Origin: Gnetum montanum
Lineage: Eukaryota > Streptophyta > Gnetopsida > Gnetales > Gnetaceae
DNA: 64,000 bases
Direction of reading: 5' to 3'
Assembly (NCBI GenBank): GCA_015680685.1
Contig: MNCI01011963.1
Span: 100,125 to 164,124, forward strand
In this document: positions 34,104-45,246 of the stretch, in pieces
Layout: the number at the start of each line of letters is the position of its first letter
Numbering within the stretch: position 1 is the stretch's first letter
The notes under the pieces: model-generated
Seen by the model: the letters and a program-made list of their open reading frames with translations, nothing else
The model's database searches: none
What the model was told of the DNA's origin: nothing
Position numbers and translations under genes: made by a program

Positions 34104-37100
34104 ATGGACAACAAGAACCTCTTTTCAACGTTGTTTATCAATGGACCACATGGGGCCATAAAAAGAGCGATTAATCTAGAATCCTTAGATCTAGACTCAT
34201 CTGCTTATGCTAATTTTGTGGCATCCACTTAAGAAACATTAGACTACTTTAAGGGTATGACTAAAAATTTAGACCTAGAGGCTGACAACATCACTAAAGA
34301 TCCTCTCATTGAAGTCCCCATTATGACGACCAATGACGAAACTAGAACACTGAAACTAAGTGCCTTATTGAATCCTCAACTCGCTAATGACATTACTCAA
34401 ATACTGAAAGATAATATCAAAACATTTGCATGGTCATATACTGACATGCCAAGGTTGGACCCTTGAATCATATAACATAACATTATCCTTGATGGAAAAA
34501 TCAAACCAGTAAAGCAAAAGGCACGAAAAGTTAAACCTGAGGTAGCATTGGTAGTTCGTAATGAAATCACAAAGCTTTACCAAGCCAATTTTATTTGAGC
34601 TATTGACTATGCAGACTAGGTATCTAACATTGTTTCTATCCCTAAGAAAAACGGTAGCATCTGTATATGCATTGATTTTTGTGATCTTAACACAACCACT
34701 ATAAAGGATGATTTCCCGCTGCCTAGTATCGATCAACTACTTGACTCAACTGTTGAGCATGCACTGTTATCCTTTATGGACGGATTCTTGGGATACAACC
34801 AAATTAGGATCAACCTAGAACACCAACTCAGGACAACCTTCACAATGCCTTGGGGCACATTCTATTACACAATGATTCCATTTGGTCTTAAAAATGCAGG
34901 TGCTACTTATCAATGAGCCATGACATACATATTTAGCGATTACATGCTTGATTTGCTCAATGATTATGTAGATGACATCGTGGTCAAGTCTAAAACAATC
35001 GAGCAACATGTAAAGGATCTAGACTTAGTGCTCAAATGTTGTCTCAAACACGCCCTGAGACTTAACCCAAAGAAATGTGTCTTTACGATTAAAATGGGCA
35101 AAATTTTTGGCTTTGTAGTTTCTGAAACAGGGATACGAGTAGACCCCAATAAGGTTAAAGTAATAACTAGTATGCAACCACCTACGAACCTTACCAAATT
35201 ATGTGGTCTGCAAGGTAGACTACAATTCATTAGAAACTTTATCGCAAAACTTATGAATAAGTTGAAACCCATGTAGCATTTACTACAAAAGAATGTGCAT
35301 TTCCAATGGACTCAACAGTGCAAGGAAGCATTTGAAAACATAAAAATGGAGTTGGCTCAACTACCGATAGTTCACCCCCCGCAAAGTGATAAACCTTTTT
35401 ACATCTAGCTTGCAACATCTGATTCATCTATTGCATCCATGCTTTGCCAAAAACGAGAAGATGGAATTGAGATCCCCATTTACTATTTAAGCCATGCCTT
35501 CAGTGCCTACGAAAAATAATACAATGACGTGGAGAGATCATGTCTTACCCTGGTCTTTTCCTTGAAGAAACAGCGACATTATCTCTTCCATAACCAAGTC
35601 TATATCATTTGCAAAGATAATGTGTTGTGAGCTATCACTAACAACATCTATGAATCAAGTAGGATAGCTAGATGGAAAGCGATGATCACTGAGTTTAACC
35701 TACGCTATGTAACTCAATCCTCCACTAAAGGTCAAGCAATAGTCAATCAATTGACTGCTTCACCAACACAAGATCAAGCGATAATCAGTCTCGAATTCCC
35801 TGATGAGAGTGTTAACAGCATCAACACTATGCCTGATAACTACGATGCAATCCTTTACTTCAATGGAGCTTCAACTTTCTGAGGAGGAAGTGTTGTAGCC
35901 ATCATAATGTATCCCTCTAGAGAAATTCAATCCTTTTCCTATCGACTAACCTTCCCTTGTACCAACAACGTGGTAGAGTATGAATGTCTTCTTAGAGGTC
36001 TTATAGCAGCACTAACTTTGGGAATCACACGTCTCATAGTTTGAGGTGACTCACAGTTAGTAATCAATCAAGTCACAGAGGTTTACAAATGCAAGGCTTC
36101 TCATTTGCAACCATACTATGACCTGACTAAACACTTGCTAAAACAATTGATCAATGTAGATGTGCAACATGTTCCTAGGAATGAAAATACCATCACCAAT
36201 GCACTTGCTATACTAGCCTTAAACATGACACCTAAGATGTTCCATATGTTTCCTAGTTCCATAACAAATTATGCCAAACCTATAACTGATGCTCCCGACC
36301 AAATACCCATAGCATCCATCAGCACTACATAAGCAATAAAATGGTACGATGACATAAAAGAGCACCTTCTACAAGGTGAACTGTCACAACATTTGACGAG
36401 TGCTCAAAAAGATGCGGTGCGAAAACACTCTTGGAAATATGCATTAATAGGAGACACATTATGTCGCAGATCTTATGAAGGCATTCTGTTGGTGTGTGTT
36501 AATAGCATCGATGGTCAAACAATCATGGAATAGGTTCACGAAGGATATTGCAAAGGGCATATAGCACCCAAAGCAATGGCAATGAAAATTAGACGTTTAG
36601 GCTACTACTGGCCACACATAGAGTATGATTGCTTCCCCAGGGTCAGGAAATGTAGCATTTTCCAAAGGCACGGTAACCTAATACATGTGCCACCTAATGA
36701 GTTGCATACTGCACAAATCACATGGCCATTCCAAAGATGGGGATTAGACATCATTGGGCCGATAACACCACCATCTTCAATAGGACGTAGCTTCATCATC
36801 ACCGCAATCGAATATTTCACAAAATGGGTAGAAGCTATTCCCCTTAGGAAATCCACGTCTAAACATATTTGCAATTTCATATTAGAAAACATCGTTACCC
36901 ATTTTGGTATCCCGATGACCATAGTCACCGATAATGGGCCACAGTTCAACAGTACGGATACTAAAAGCTTCTATGAAAGCCTAGGTATTAAACACTCATT
37001 CTCATCACCATATTACCCATAGAGCAATGGCCAAGTAGAGTCTATGAACAAAACGGTCATCATGATGCTCAAAACAATGTTGAATCAAAGCAAGAGACGA

Positions 37101-37580
37101 TGGAATGAGCAGTTAATCTATGCATTATGGGCATACCGAATAACGCATCGAATCTCCATAGGTAAAACACCATATAGCCTTGTATATGGGTCTAAAGCTG
37201 TGTTACCTTTGGAGTTACAGGTTCCCTCATTGCGAATAACACTCTCTAACCTCCTCAATGAAAGCCAAAACAACAAGCTACGCAGTGTTGACCTTGACTC
37301 GGTGGAAGAAGAAAGTGTACGAGCGCTTAATTAAATTGAATGGTATCAGAAACAACAACGGCGATGGCATCAACACAATCCACATAAGCACCCGAACAAG
37401 GAAGGTGACCTAGTTCTTAAGGTGGTCCGTGAACACTCGAATAAATTCTCAACTAACTAGGAAGGGCCTTACTTAGTCACCAAGGCATACGATAATAGTG
37501 CATTCAAACTCGCTGACATGGACGGAAACGAGTTTGTTAATCCTACAAATCACATGTACCTGAAACCATACTACGTCTGA
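34104..37580 (+). pseudogene. pol of Tat-C: RT, RNase H, archaeal-type RNase H, integrase
   Basis: One frame of 1159 triplets without a net frameshift, broken by about 16 stops. RT (34104-35275): VSNIVSIPKKNGSICICIDF, FMDGFLGYNQIRI, PFGLKNAGATYQ, YVDDIVVKS with the catalytic YVDD kept. RNase H 1 (35276-35790): TSDSSIASMLCQ, DVERSCLTLVFSLKKQRHYL. Second RNase H (35820-36200), the Tat hallmark: YFNGASTF, TNNVVEYECLLRGLIAALTL, GDSQLVINQVTEVYKCKASH. Its first acidic residue has become Asn. Integrase: HEGYCKGH, WGLDIIGPITPPSSIGRSFI (D), IVTDNGPQFNSTDTKSFYES (D), NGQVESMNK (E), KEGDLVLKVV, EGPYLVTKAYDNSAFKLADM. All stops seen are one transition from Gln, Arg or Trp codons. It lacks a chromodomain. 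Confidence 0.9.
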
Positions 37581-37599
37581 TGAGCCTAAGGTACATTTT

Positions 37600-37925
37600 G
37601 GTCTTGGCATCATGACCTAAAACTAATACCAGAGAACAATCCTGGAGCTATGAATTAAAACTAGTACCACATAACGTCTTGGAGTCATGACAGTAAACTG
37701 ACACCATAAAGCTCTATCCAGTATGACACTAAACTGCCACGATTGTCCACCAAAGTTCGCTAAGACTATAAACTAGCTTGCCTCTTCATAGTCCGCTACG
37801 ACTATAAACTAGCATTGCACCATCTGCTACGATGATAAACTGGCGACATCCAAAGGATTATGATGTGAAACTAATCCACAACAATCTGCTAAGATTACAA
37901 ACTAGTGATATCATCAACAACCTGG
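37600..37925 (+). repeat. Hairpin array downstream of integrase in Tat-C
   Basis: About ten units. GGATTA-tgatgtgaaac-TAATCC (37855-37877), GTCA-tgacagtaaac-TGAC (37684-37702), and several GCTA-cgactataaac-TAGC types (37740-37850). The loop is 11 nt in each, while the stems differ and stay complementary. It begins about 20 bases after the integrase stop. Confidence 0.85.
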
Positions 37926-39105
37926 CGTTATTTGAAGAGACATGTTGCTACAATCGGCTGTATGTGCTCACCAAGAACCTACCACATGATTTGTCACATA
38001 GACCTTGATAAAACTGATGCTGTTCAAGATTCTGTTTTCCTTGAAACTCCACAGGATGGCTCCATCCCATCGGCTCCATTCAAGTTTAAAGTGTTTAGCT
38101 AACTTAATCATTTGTTGTTTTCTTGTCCCCTTGGAGTTGTGTTTGCAAAATGATACTCTTGAGGTGTTCGTGCACAGATGCACTTCATCATGATGATAGG
38201 ATATCACATTCTTCCTAACGCATGCAACCATGTTAATCAATCCATTCATAAGTACATCCCCAACTCCTGATACATTCCCTATTCCCCATCATGCCCTCTT
38301 ATCTTTCTAAATTGCATCCCTTGGATACATTGTATCCTACTCACCCAAAGCTCTTAATACACTATTGCACACTGTGATTCTCTAAGCAGTTACAACGCAA
38401 AACACAATGCACAGTACATAATACAAATGCAAGCACGTGAGCATGAGCATAGCACTAAAAGCAAGCTTTTTCAAAAAGACCAAAGAGAAAAAGAGAAAAA
38501 TAAAAGAAAAAGAAAGACAAAATAAAGAAAAAACAAAAGAAAAGAAGAAATAAAAAGAAATAAAAAAAGAAAAAGAACAAAAAGGTCAAAGAGACAATGC
38601 CCGAAAAGGATCTTCATGACCCCATTGACATCATAGACTAAAGACCATTGGCTCTTCTCATACAAGCCCCAGGCGAGAAGGTAATTGTCTTGGAAAAACA
38701 CTCATGTCTCAAATGATCATGTTGCACATCATCGCATGGCTTTGGCTATTTACAACGGGCTCCCTTAAACATGACACAAGGGTCCCGTTTCTCCAAAGAA
38801 CACACCTCCTATGCCTTGGTTCCAAGTCTGCTATACATTGGCTATTGACAAGGATCAAAAACTGGCTCGTTCACATGAGAGGATTCCTCTTCCATAGTTC
38901 AAACAATGACACCCTTTGATCAATCCCTAATCCCCCTAGTTACAACCTTCTTTCCTTAAACTGAAAACCCTCAATCAAATGTATTTTTGAACATGGTGCG
39001 ATGACATTCGGCCAAGGGCCAACGGACAATGCTTGGTGCCAGGTCGATCGTGGTGTTTTGTACTTCTTTGTCAATGCCTCTCGGGTGGATTCCTCCATAC
39101 GTCAA
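37926..39105 (+). other. 3' spacer of Tat-C with A/G-rich tract
   Basis: No coding frame I trust. An AAAG/AAAAAG-rich tract covers 38465-38585. The final part (39000-39105) aligns with 42120-42236 of Tat-B (gatgacattcggcc versus aacgacatccaacc, then the PPT). Confidence 0.5.
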
Positions 39106-39119
39106 CAAAGAGGGACCAA
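39106..39119 (+). promoter_or_regulatory. Polypurine tract of Tat-C
   Basis: caaagagggaccaa directly before the 3' LTR; identical to 42237-42250 in Tat-B and nearly so in Tat-D. Confidence 0.8.
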
Positions 39120-40849
39120 TGAAATGCCACAAAATTTCTTCTTAACACTTTGGAACGAGAAAAACCCTGTGCTTCAACATCCAGAAGTTCAAAAATCGAA
39201 CTAAAGTGCATGAATCTTGTCATGCACACTAAGGTCATGCTCAAGTCACGCTACCAGCATATGTGCAGCGTACGTGTGGCATGCATGCGGCATGCACAAC
39301 TTTCAAAGCCTCCAAATTAGGTCAAAACGGTCCTAATTTGAACGGGTAAGGCCCCCTCGGGGCCCACTAGTGACTACTCCAAGTTTTAGCATCTAGAATA
39401 CAAGGTTTCAAGTTAAACTTATACAAGTCTTGCTGCTCACATTGGGGTCACGCCCAGGTCATGCTGTCAGCATGAGTCCAACATGAGTAACTTCCATAGC
39501 CTTAAAATCAAGCCAAAATAGTTTGAATTCGAGCAATGCAAGACACCTTGGAAGTTCACTGATGATCATTGCAACTCCGAGCCTCCATAACTTCAGATTT
39601 TGGGCCCAAAACCACACAGTCTTATTGTTTACGCCAAAGTCATGTTGGGGTCACGCCCAGGTCATGCTAACAGTGTGAGTCCAATGTGAGTTAACAAAAG
39701 TGGCCTAAATCCAAGTACAGACAGGCTCAAATTAAACATGTGGGACACCCTCAAGGACAGGTAGCAGTTACACTTCAAAAAAAAAGTCTTAAAGTGGAAT
39801 TTTGACACAAAATGCATCATTTTTGATCATGCACGCTGAAGTCACACTGAGGTGATGCTAAGGTCATGCTGGCAGCGTGAGTCCAACATGAGCACTGGTC
39901 ACGACCAAGCAAAATCTTTTCAAACACTAAGGGCACACCAAGATAAGATCAATGCATACTAGCAACCTTGGTGAAGCAAAAAGACTTTCAGCAGCAATCA
40001 GTCCACAGATTCAGAAATTTCAAGTGAGCCGAAGTCAAATTCTCTTGTTGTACATTGTCAGTCACTGTAAATTTTTCACATTTTGAGCTAGTCAAGCTCT
40101 TACGCTACAAATTATACATGCTTCTATGGGCGTAACCCAACTTGCACAAGCTAAAACACATTGTAAGATACAGTGCATCCGGTCTAGAATGTAGTCTGCC
40201 TACATATGTCCAGTTCACACCCAGCTGTACATCGAACACCTATCATACAATCCGTTTTTCTCTCGTCTCATAGCCATTGATCTCATTCACAAATCCTACT
40301 CTCGATGCCTAGAAAAATTTATAAATACCCTATTCATTGATATAAATGAGGTTGGGGCAAATTGGAGAAAGGAAACCAGCAATCTAGAGCCCGAACGCAC
40401 ATGATTCCCAATGCCTGCAAACACCTCACATCGGGGCTTAACGTCTAACTTGCAATCCAAATGCGCAACTATGTTTTGACCGATGCACATCTTTTTAATT
40501 AATACAACACCATTTCATTTTTGCCTTACGTTGTATTATTCTTTGTTTCCATTACTCCAGTTTATTACATGTTTCTGCATACATTCTGTTTACGTTTACA
40601 CACTATACTAACGTTTACATCTCGTTGCATTACCCTCTCTGTTTTACATTTCGCGATGATAACCCCAGCACAGCCCATAGTGAACGCTCAAGGAAGTCCT
40701 TGGTTGATTTGCATGCAGACCATCCAAGGCACTCTGCCTTCATTTTTCTAGCTTGCCCTCATGTGAAGGCAGGGTCAGTTGTATCTCTCCGAAGATCTTT
40801 CGGCGTTCTTTTTTCCTCCAGCCTTATGTCGACGATTTCAGATAGTACA
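39120..40849 (+). repeat. 3' LTR of Tat-C
   Basis: Starts TGAAATGCC, ends AGATAGTACA, followed by the CACCA duplication. TATAAATA is at 40320-40327. Aligns throughout with 27387-29116, with small indels near 39161 and 39290. Confidence 0.9.
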
Positions 40850-40854
40850 CACCA
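40850..40854 (+). repeat. Right target-site duplication of Tat-C
   Basis: CACCA, identical to 27382-27386. Confidence 0.9.
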
Positions 40855-40861
40855 TGTGGGC

Positions 40862-41400
40862 AAACATTCTACAATCCTAGAATGGAGCACTTGTAATAGA
40901 TGTAGCCCTTGGAGTACTTGTAGCATCTTTCCCCCCTACAATTTTATTTGCTTTTTGAGCACTTGCCACAGCTCTAGCCTTTGGAGCACTTGTAGCATCT
41001 TCATTCCCCAGCCCCCCCCCCCCCCCCCTCCCTCATAATTTTACTAGCTCTTTGGGCACTTACAATGGGGGCAGGCTTTGGAGCACTTGCAGCACCTCTA
41101 CCCCCTGCAATTTTACTAGATCTTTGAGCAATTGTAATGGTCATAGCCTTTAGAGCACTTGTAGCATTTCTGCATCCCCCCCCCCCCCCCCCCCCCCCCA
41201 ATCCCCTTGCAATTTTACTTGCTCTTTGAGCATTTACAACAGCTATAGCCTTTAGAGCACTTGCAGCATCTTTGCCCTCTACAATTTTTTGGCACTTTTT
41301 TGTCTTGTGTGATTTTCATGTCTTCTTAGAGTTGTGGTTGCAAGAAGAAGCCCTAGGTCATTGTGCAAAGGCATCTCTCATTGCAACGACAAGTCACCAC
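40862..41400 (-). pseudogene. Antisense Lys/Ala-repeat ORF relic in the 3' part of Tat-B
   Basis: On the minus strand, five units of about 25-32 codons can be read: KDAASALKAIAVVNAQRASK, NATSALKAMTITIAQRSSKI, GAASAPKPAPIVSAQRASKI, DATSAPKARAVASAQKANKI and KDATSTPRATSITSAP. The reading is conserved although the DNA differs, but poly-G runs (poly-C on the plus strand at 41012-41028 and 41176-41199) shift the frame between units. Upstream the frame is Lys-rich (KKTxKSHKTKKCQKIVEG). Some Tat elements are known to carry an antisense ORF downstream of pol, which fits this position. Tat-C has no equivalent that I can see. Function unknown; the composition recalls basic repeat proteins. Confidence 0.45.
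41012..41199 (+). repeat. Two poly-C tracts
   Basis: 17 C at 41012-41028 and 24 C at 41176-41199. Both occupy the same place in successive about-100-bp units of the antisense repeat, where the other units have ccccct or similar. Confidence 0.9.
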
Positions 41401-42236
41401 ATTACTTTGATGTGCATGATTGGACTAGCTAAGCCTCTCAAGAGTGCACATCCTCCTCATCTCATTATAGCCTACTCACACCTACTCCTATATCTAGAAA
41501 CCCTTCCATTCTCCATGTAGCAAAGCTAGAAAACTCTTTTGATGCTCATGTGTTGTGATCACATGACACCCTCTTCACATATCTCATCAAACATCAAGCT
41601 TCCCAAGGTAGATGTAACATAAGTCATCCTGTGAAAAGCCTCTATTAGCCTATTAAAGCCTAGGAAGATGTAACATAAGTCATCCTATGGAGGAAACACA
41701 TATCGTATAGACACCATGCCATTTTGTCAATCATGAATTGAAGCCTATCTAGTGACATGTAATTCACTCAATGGGAAGCATTTCACTCCACAATAAGCAT
41801 TTAGTAACATGCAAAGCCCAAGGAAGGCTCACCCCACAAAAAATGGTGGGAAGAAAGCACATTGCTAAGCAATGAAGAAGCAAAGCAGTTTTGCAGCTAA
41901 CCCAACCTTGAACCTACACCTTAACTCTCTCATAAGCAATCTAATGAGAGGTTAATGTTTTCAAGGATAAGCCACTTTGGTGTCATGGTCACCATCAGCC
42001 ATGGTATCATAATACCCTATTTGCACCCTATCTTTCCCTTTTTATTCCCAACACATCGCTTACACCTTTTACTCCCACTTCTCACCTCCCATGTAGCAGG
42101 CCCCTATTCACAACACTCTTTGAGCATGATGCAACGACATCCAACCGCACATTGAAGACCAATGTTGATGCCAAGCATGCAATGATATTTTATCCTTCTT
42201 TTTTGATGTCTCTCAGGCCACTCCTCTAGATGTCAA
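41401..42236 (+). other. 3' spacer of Tat-B
   Basis: Non-coding. A near-duplicate phrase (agatgtaacataagtcatcctatg) occurs twice at about 41610 and 41675. The last 120 bases align with the 3' end of Tat-C before the PPT. Confidence 0.45.
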
Positions 42237-42250
42237 CAAAGAGGGACCAA
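42237..42250 (+). promoter_or_regulatory. Polypurine tract of Tat-B
   Basis: caaagagggaccaa directly before TGAAACACC. Confidence 0.8.
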
Positions 42251-43740
42251 TGAAACACCACCAAATCCAAACAATGACATCCCAATTACAAATTTTTCTA
42301 AGTGTCAGCATAAAGCCAGTCATTGCAAATTTTTCTAAGCCTAGGACTACACTCTCCACTATCCCAGAGTATAGTTAGCCTCTCATGGAGAGTGTAGTCA
42401 TCACAAAAAACCAATTTTGCAATTTTTTCTAAGTGTAAAGACTATGCTCTCCACTACCCCAAAGCATAATCAGCCTCTCGTGGAGAGCACAGTTAGCAAA
42501 ACTCCAGTTTCCACAAGCTTTGACAAATGCTGAGACTACACTCATCCTTAGTTGGGAGCATAGTCAACCCCCCGTGGAGAGCATAGTTAACCCATAGCTA
42601 ATTTTTATAGAATTTTTCTAAGTGTGGGACTATGCTCTCCCCTAGTTAGAGCGTAGTCAAGTGTAGTCAACTAGAACAGTCTACATCAGCCACAATGTAG
42701 AAACACCACTTAGCTTAGCTTCAACTCATCTCTGAAAAGTGTAGTTAGCAAAATGCTTCTTTTTGTATTCCCTTTTTGGCCCCAAAATTGTAACTACACT
42801 TGACCCCACACAAGAGCATGGAGAGTGTAGTCCCAAAGTGTAGTCTCAAAGTTTCATTTTTTCAAGTACCTTGTGGTCTTCTCAACACACATGTAGTTGG
42901 TAGTGTAGTTACAATCTCATAGTCTTGCAAAGTCCAATAGAGCACAGCAAATCATAACACCAAACACCCAGTGGAGAGCATAGTTGGGTGGAGAGCGTAG
43001 TTGGGTGACAGCATAGTCCCAACTATCTCCTCGACCACATGATAGCCATCCTACATTTTTTGATAACCCTAGGCCTATAAATACCCTTTGCCTCAACATT
43101 TTTAGGGTTGGAAAATTTTAGAGTACACAAATTAGCAAACCAGAGACTTGGCAAATCCAAAGAGCACTTGGGAAAGAAAAAAAGGCATATCGATGAAGTT
43201 GTAGACCACCGCAACCCACCAGAACACCACATCCAATGATACACCATGGCAACCAACCTGATAGATGTAGACACCTAGATGGAATGCCAATCTTCATGTT
43301 CAAACACCCTTGAGATTGTGACTACACTGTCTACTACGCCTGTTGTACACGGTGTACCTTCTAACCCCTCTTGGTGTTAACTACGCTCAACCCCATTTAG
43401 GATGGTGTTTCGCTTCTCTCTCTATTTCCATTTTTTACATTTTATTTATATTTTTCACTATTTTAACACATAGTCACACCTAAAACTATCCTTGGACAAT
43501 AGCTCTCACACATTGACACCCTTATTTTTGTCACAAATCTTAACTACACTCAACCCCATTAACATTGTTAACATTGATGACACCACTTAAACACTTAGCA
43601 TCTGGTAAGTTCCTATTCAATCGACAAGACTATCCAAGGCACCCCACCTCCACCCCTAGTAGGCCCTTGCATAGATTTGGGGTTAAGCTATGCACCCATC
43701 GACCTCAATGTTCCAGTCATCGATGTTTATGGTCGTTACA
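42251..43740 (+). repeat. Second LTR of Tat-B (3' LTR by PPT)
   Basis: TGAAACACC to GGTCGTTACA. TATAAATA is at 43076-43083. The U3 inverted words of Tat-B recur at 42330-42680. It follows a proper PPT but is not followed by the target duplication; instead, five bases (atttc) and another LTR follow. Confidence 0.85.
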
Positions 43741-43745
43741 ATTTC

Positions 43746-45241
43746 TAAAACACCACCAAATCCAAACTATGGCATCCCGAATACAAATGTTTTTAAGTGT
43801 TAGCATAGAAGACAATTGTTACAAATTTTTCTAAGTGTTGGGACTACGCTCTCCACTACCTTAGAGCATAGTTAGCCTCTCGTGGAGAGCATAGTCAGCA
43901 CAAAAAAATCAATTTTTGCAATTTTGTCTAAGTGTCAAAACTACATTCTCCACTGCCCCAGAGTGTATTCAACCTCTCATAGAGAGTGTAGTCAACAAAA
44001 GGCTAGTTTCCACAAGCTTTGACAAGTGCTAAGACTATGCTCACATCTAGTTGGAAGAGTAGTTAGCCCCTGGTGAAGAACATAGTTAGCACATACCCAA
44101 TTTTTATACAATTTTTCTAAGTGTGGGACTACGCTCTCCCCCAATCTAGAGCGTAGTCAAGCATAGTCAACCAGAATAGTCTTCAACAGCCTCCACAACA
44201 TAGCAATGTCATTCAGCTCAACTCCAACTCACCTTCAGTAAGAATAGTTATCAAAATGCTTCTTTTTGTATTCCATTTTTGGCCCCAAAATTATAACTAT
44301 GCTCGACCCCATGTGATAGCATAGAAAGCATAGTCCTAGAGCATAGTCTCCAAGTTTTATTTTTTCAAGTACCTTAAGATCTTTTTAGCACACATGTAGT
44401 TGGCAATGTAGTAATAGTCTCACAATCTCTCAAAGTCCAGTAGAGCACAGCAAAGCACAACACCAAATGCCTAGTGGAGAGTGTAGTTGGGTGGAGACAA
44501 TAGTTTGATGGCAGTGTAGTCCCAACCATCCCCTCTATTATGTGGTAGTCATCCTACATTTCACACTAATCCTAGGCCTATAAATACCCTCACCCTCAAT
44601 TTTTTTAGGGTTGGTAAATTTCAAAGATGATAAATCAACAAACCAGAGACTTGGCAAATCCAAGGAGCACTTGGAAAAGAAACAAAGGCATATAAACAAA
44701 CTTGTAGACCACTACAACCTACCAAAACTCCATAGCCAATGGTACACCATGATGGCCAACTTGGCAAATGCAAGCATCCTGGTGGAACACCAATCTTTAT
44801 AGCCAAACATCCCTGAGACTATGACTACACTTTCCATTATGCCTATTATACACTGTGTACCTTCTAATCCCTTTTGATGTTAACTACGCTCAACCGCATT
44901 TGGGATGTTGTTCTACTTCTTTCTCTCTCTTTCTCTACCATTTTCACATTTTATTTGTATTTTTCATTGTTTTAATGCATAGTTGCACCAAAAACTATGC
45001 TTGGGTGATAGCTCCCACACATTGACACCCTTATTTTCACTAAAAATATTGACTACACTCAACCCCATTGACACTATTAACACTATTGACACCACTTGAA
45101 CACTTAGCACTATTTCACAGTAGCATTATAGTTAACCACGTTGCACCCCTCATCACATCTGATAAGTCCCTATTCAATCAACAAGACCATCTAGGGCAAC
45201 CCATCTCCACCCCCAAAAAATTGACGTTTTTGGTAATTACA
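43746..45241 (+). repeat. Third LTR of Tat-B
   Basis: TAAAACACC (decayed TGAAACACC) to GGTAATTACA, then the CTAGG duplication. TATAAATA is at 44579-44586. Same U3 units as the other two. No PPT precedes it. Confidence 0.85.
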
Positions 45242-45246
45242 CTAGG
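45242..45246 (+). repeat. Right target-site duplication of Tat-B
   Basis: CTAGG, identical to 19457-19461; the gag of Athila-2 resumes here. Confidence 0.85.

Larger units (their letters stand above)
27387..40849 (+). mobile_element. Tat-C, the most complete element, inserted in the 3' part of Tat-B
   Basis: 13,463 bases. LTR 27387-29116, tRNA-Asn primer site, leader with 28-bp hairpin repeats, gag, protease, hairpin array, pol (RT, RNase H, archaeal-type RNase H, integrase), hairpin array, 3' spacer, PPT, LTR 39120-40849, and a perfect CACCA duplication. Its two LTRs are equally long (1730) and differ at about one base in ten in the parts I aligned, mostly by transitions. It is the youngest complete insertion of the nest but is also dead (stops in all frames). 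Confidence 0.9.
19462..45241 (+). mobile_element. Tat-B, inserted in the gag of Athila-2, holding Tat-C and ending in two LTRs
   Basis: Order: LTR 19462-21011, tRNA-Asn primer site, gag, protease, hairpin array, integrase C-terminus (RT to integrase core deleted), second hairpin array, [Tat-C 27387-40849], antisense repeat ORF, PPT, LTR 42251-43740, five bases, LTR 43746-45241. A perfect CTAGG target duplication flanks the whole set. The element could not have moved by itself because it lacks RT. Confidence 0.85.

Noticed and set aside
34964-35272. Minus-strand 102-codon frame opposite Tat-C RT
   Set aside because: Shadow of the YVDD region of RT on the plus strand.
38465-38701. Hydrophobic minus-strand frame of 76 codons
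   Set aside because: It is the complement of an A/G-rich low-complexity tract in the Tat-C 3' spacer.
41012-41199. Poly-C runs as assembly gaps or vector artefacts
   Set aside because: Both sit at the same place within successive repeat units, so slippage of a natural C-rich site is simpler; run length itself may still be uncertain.
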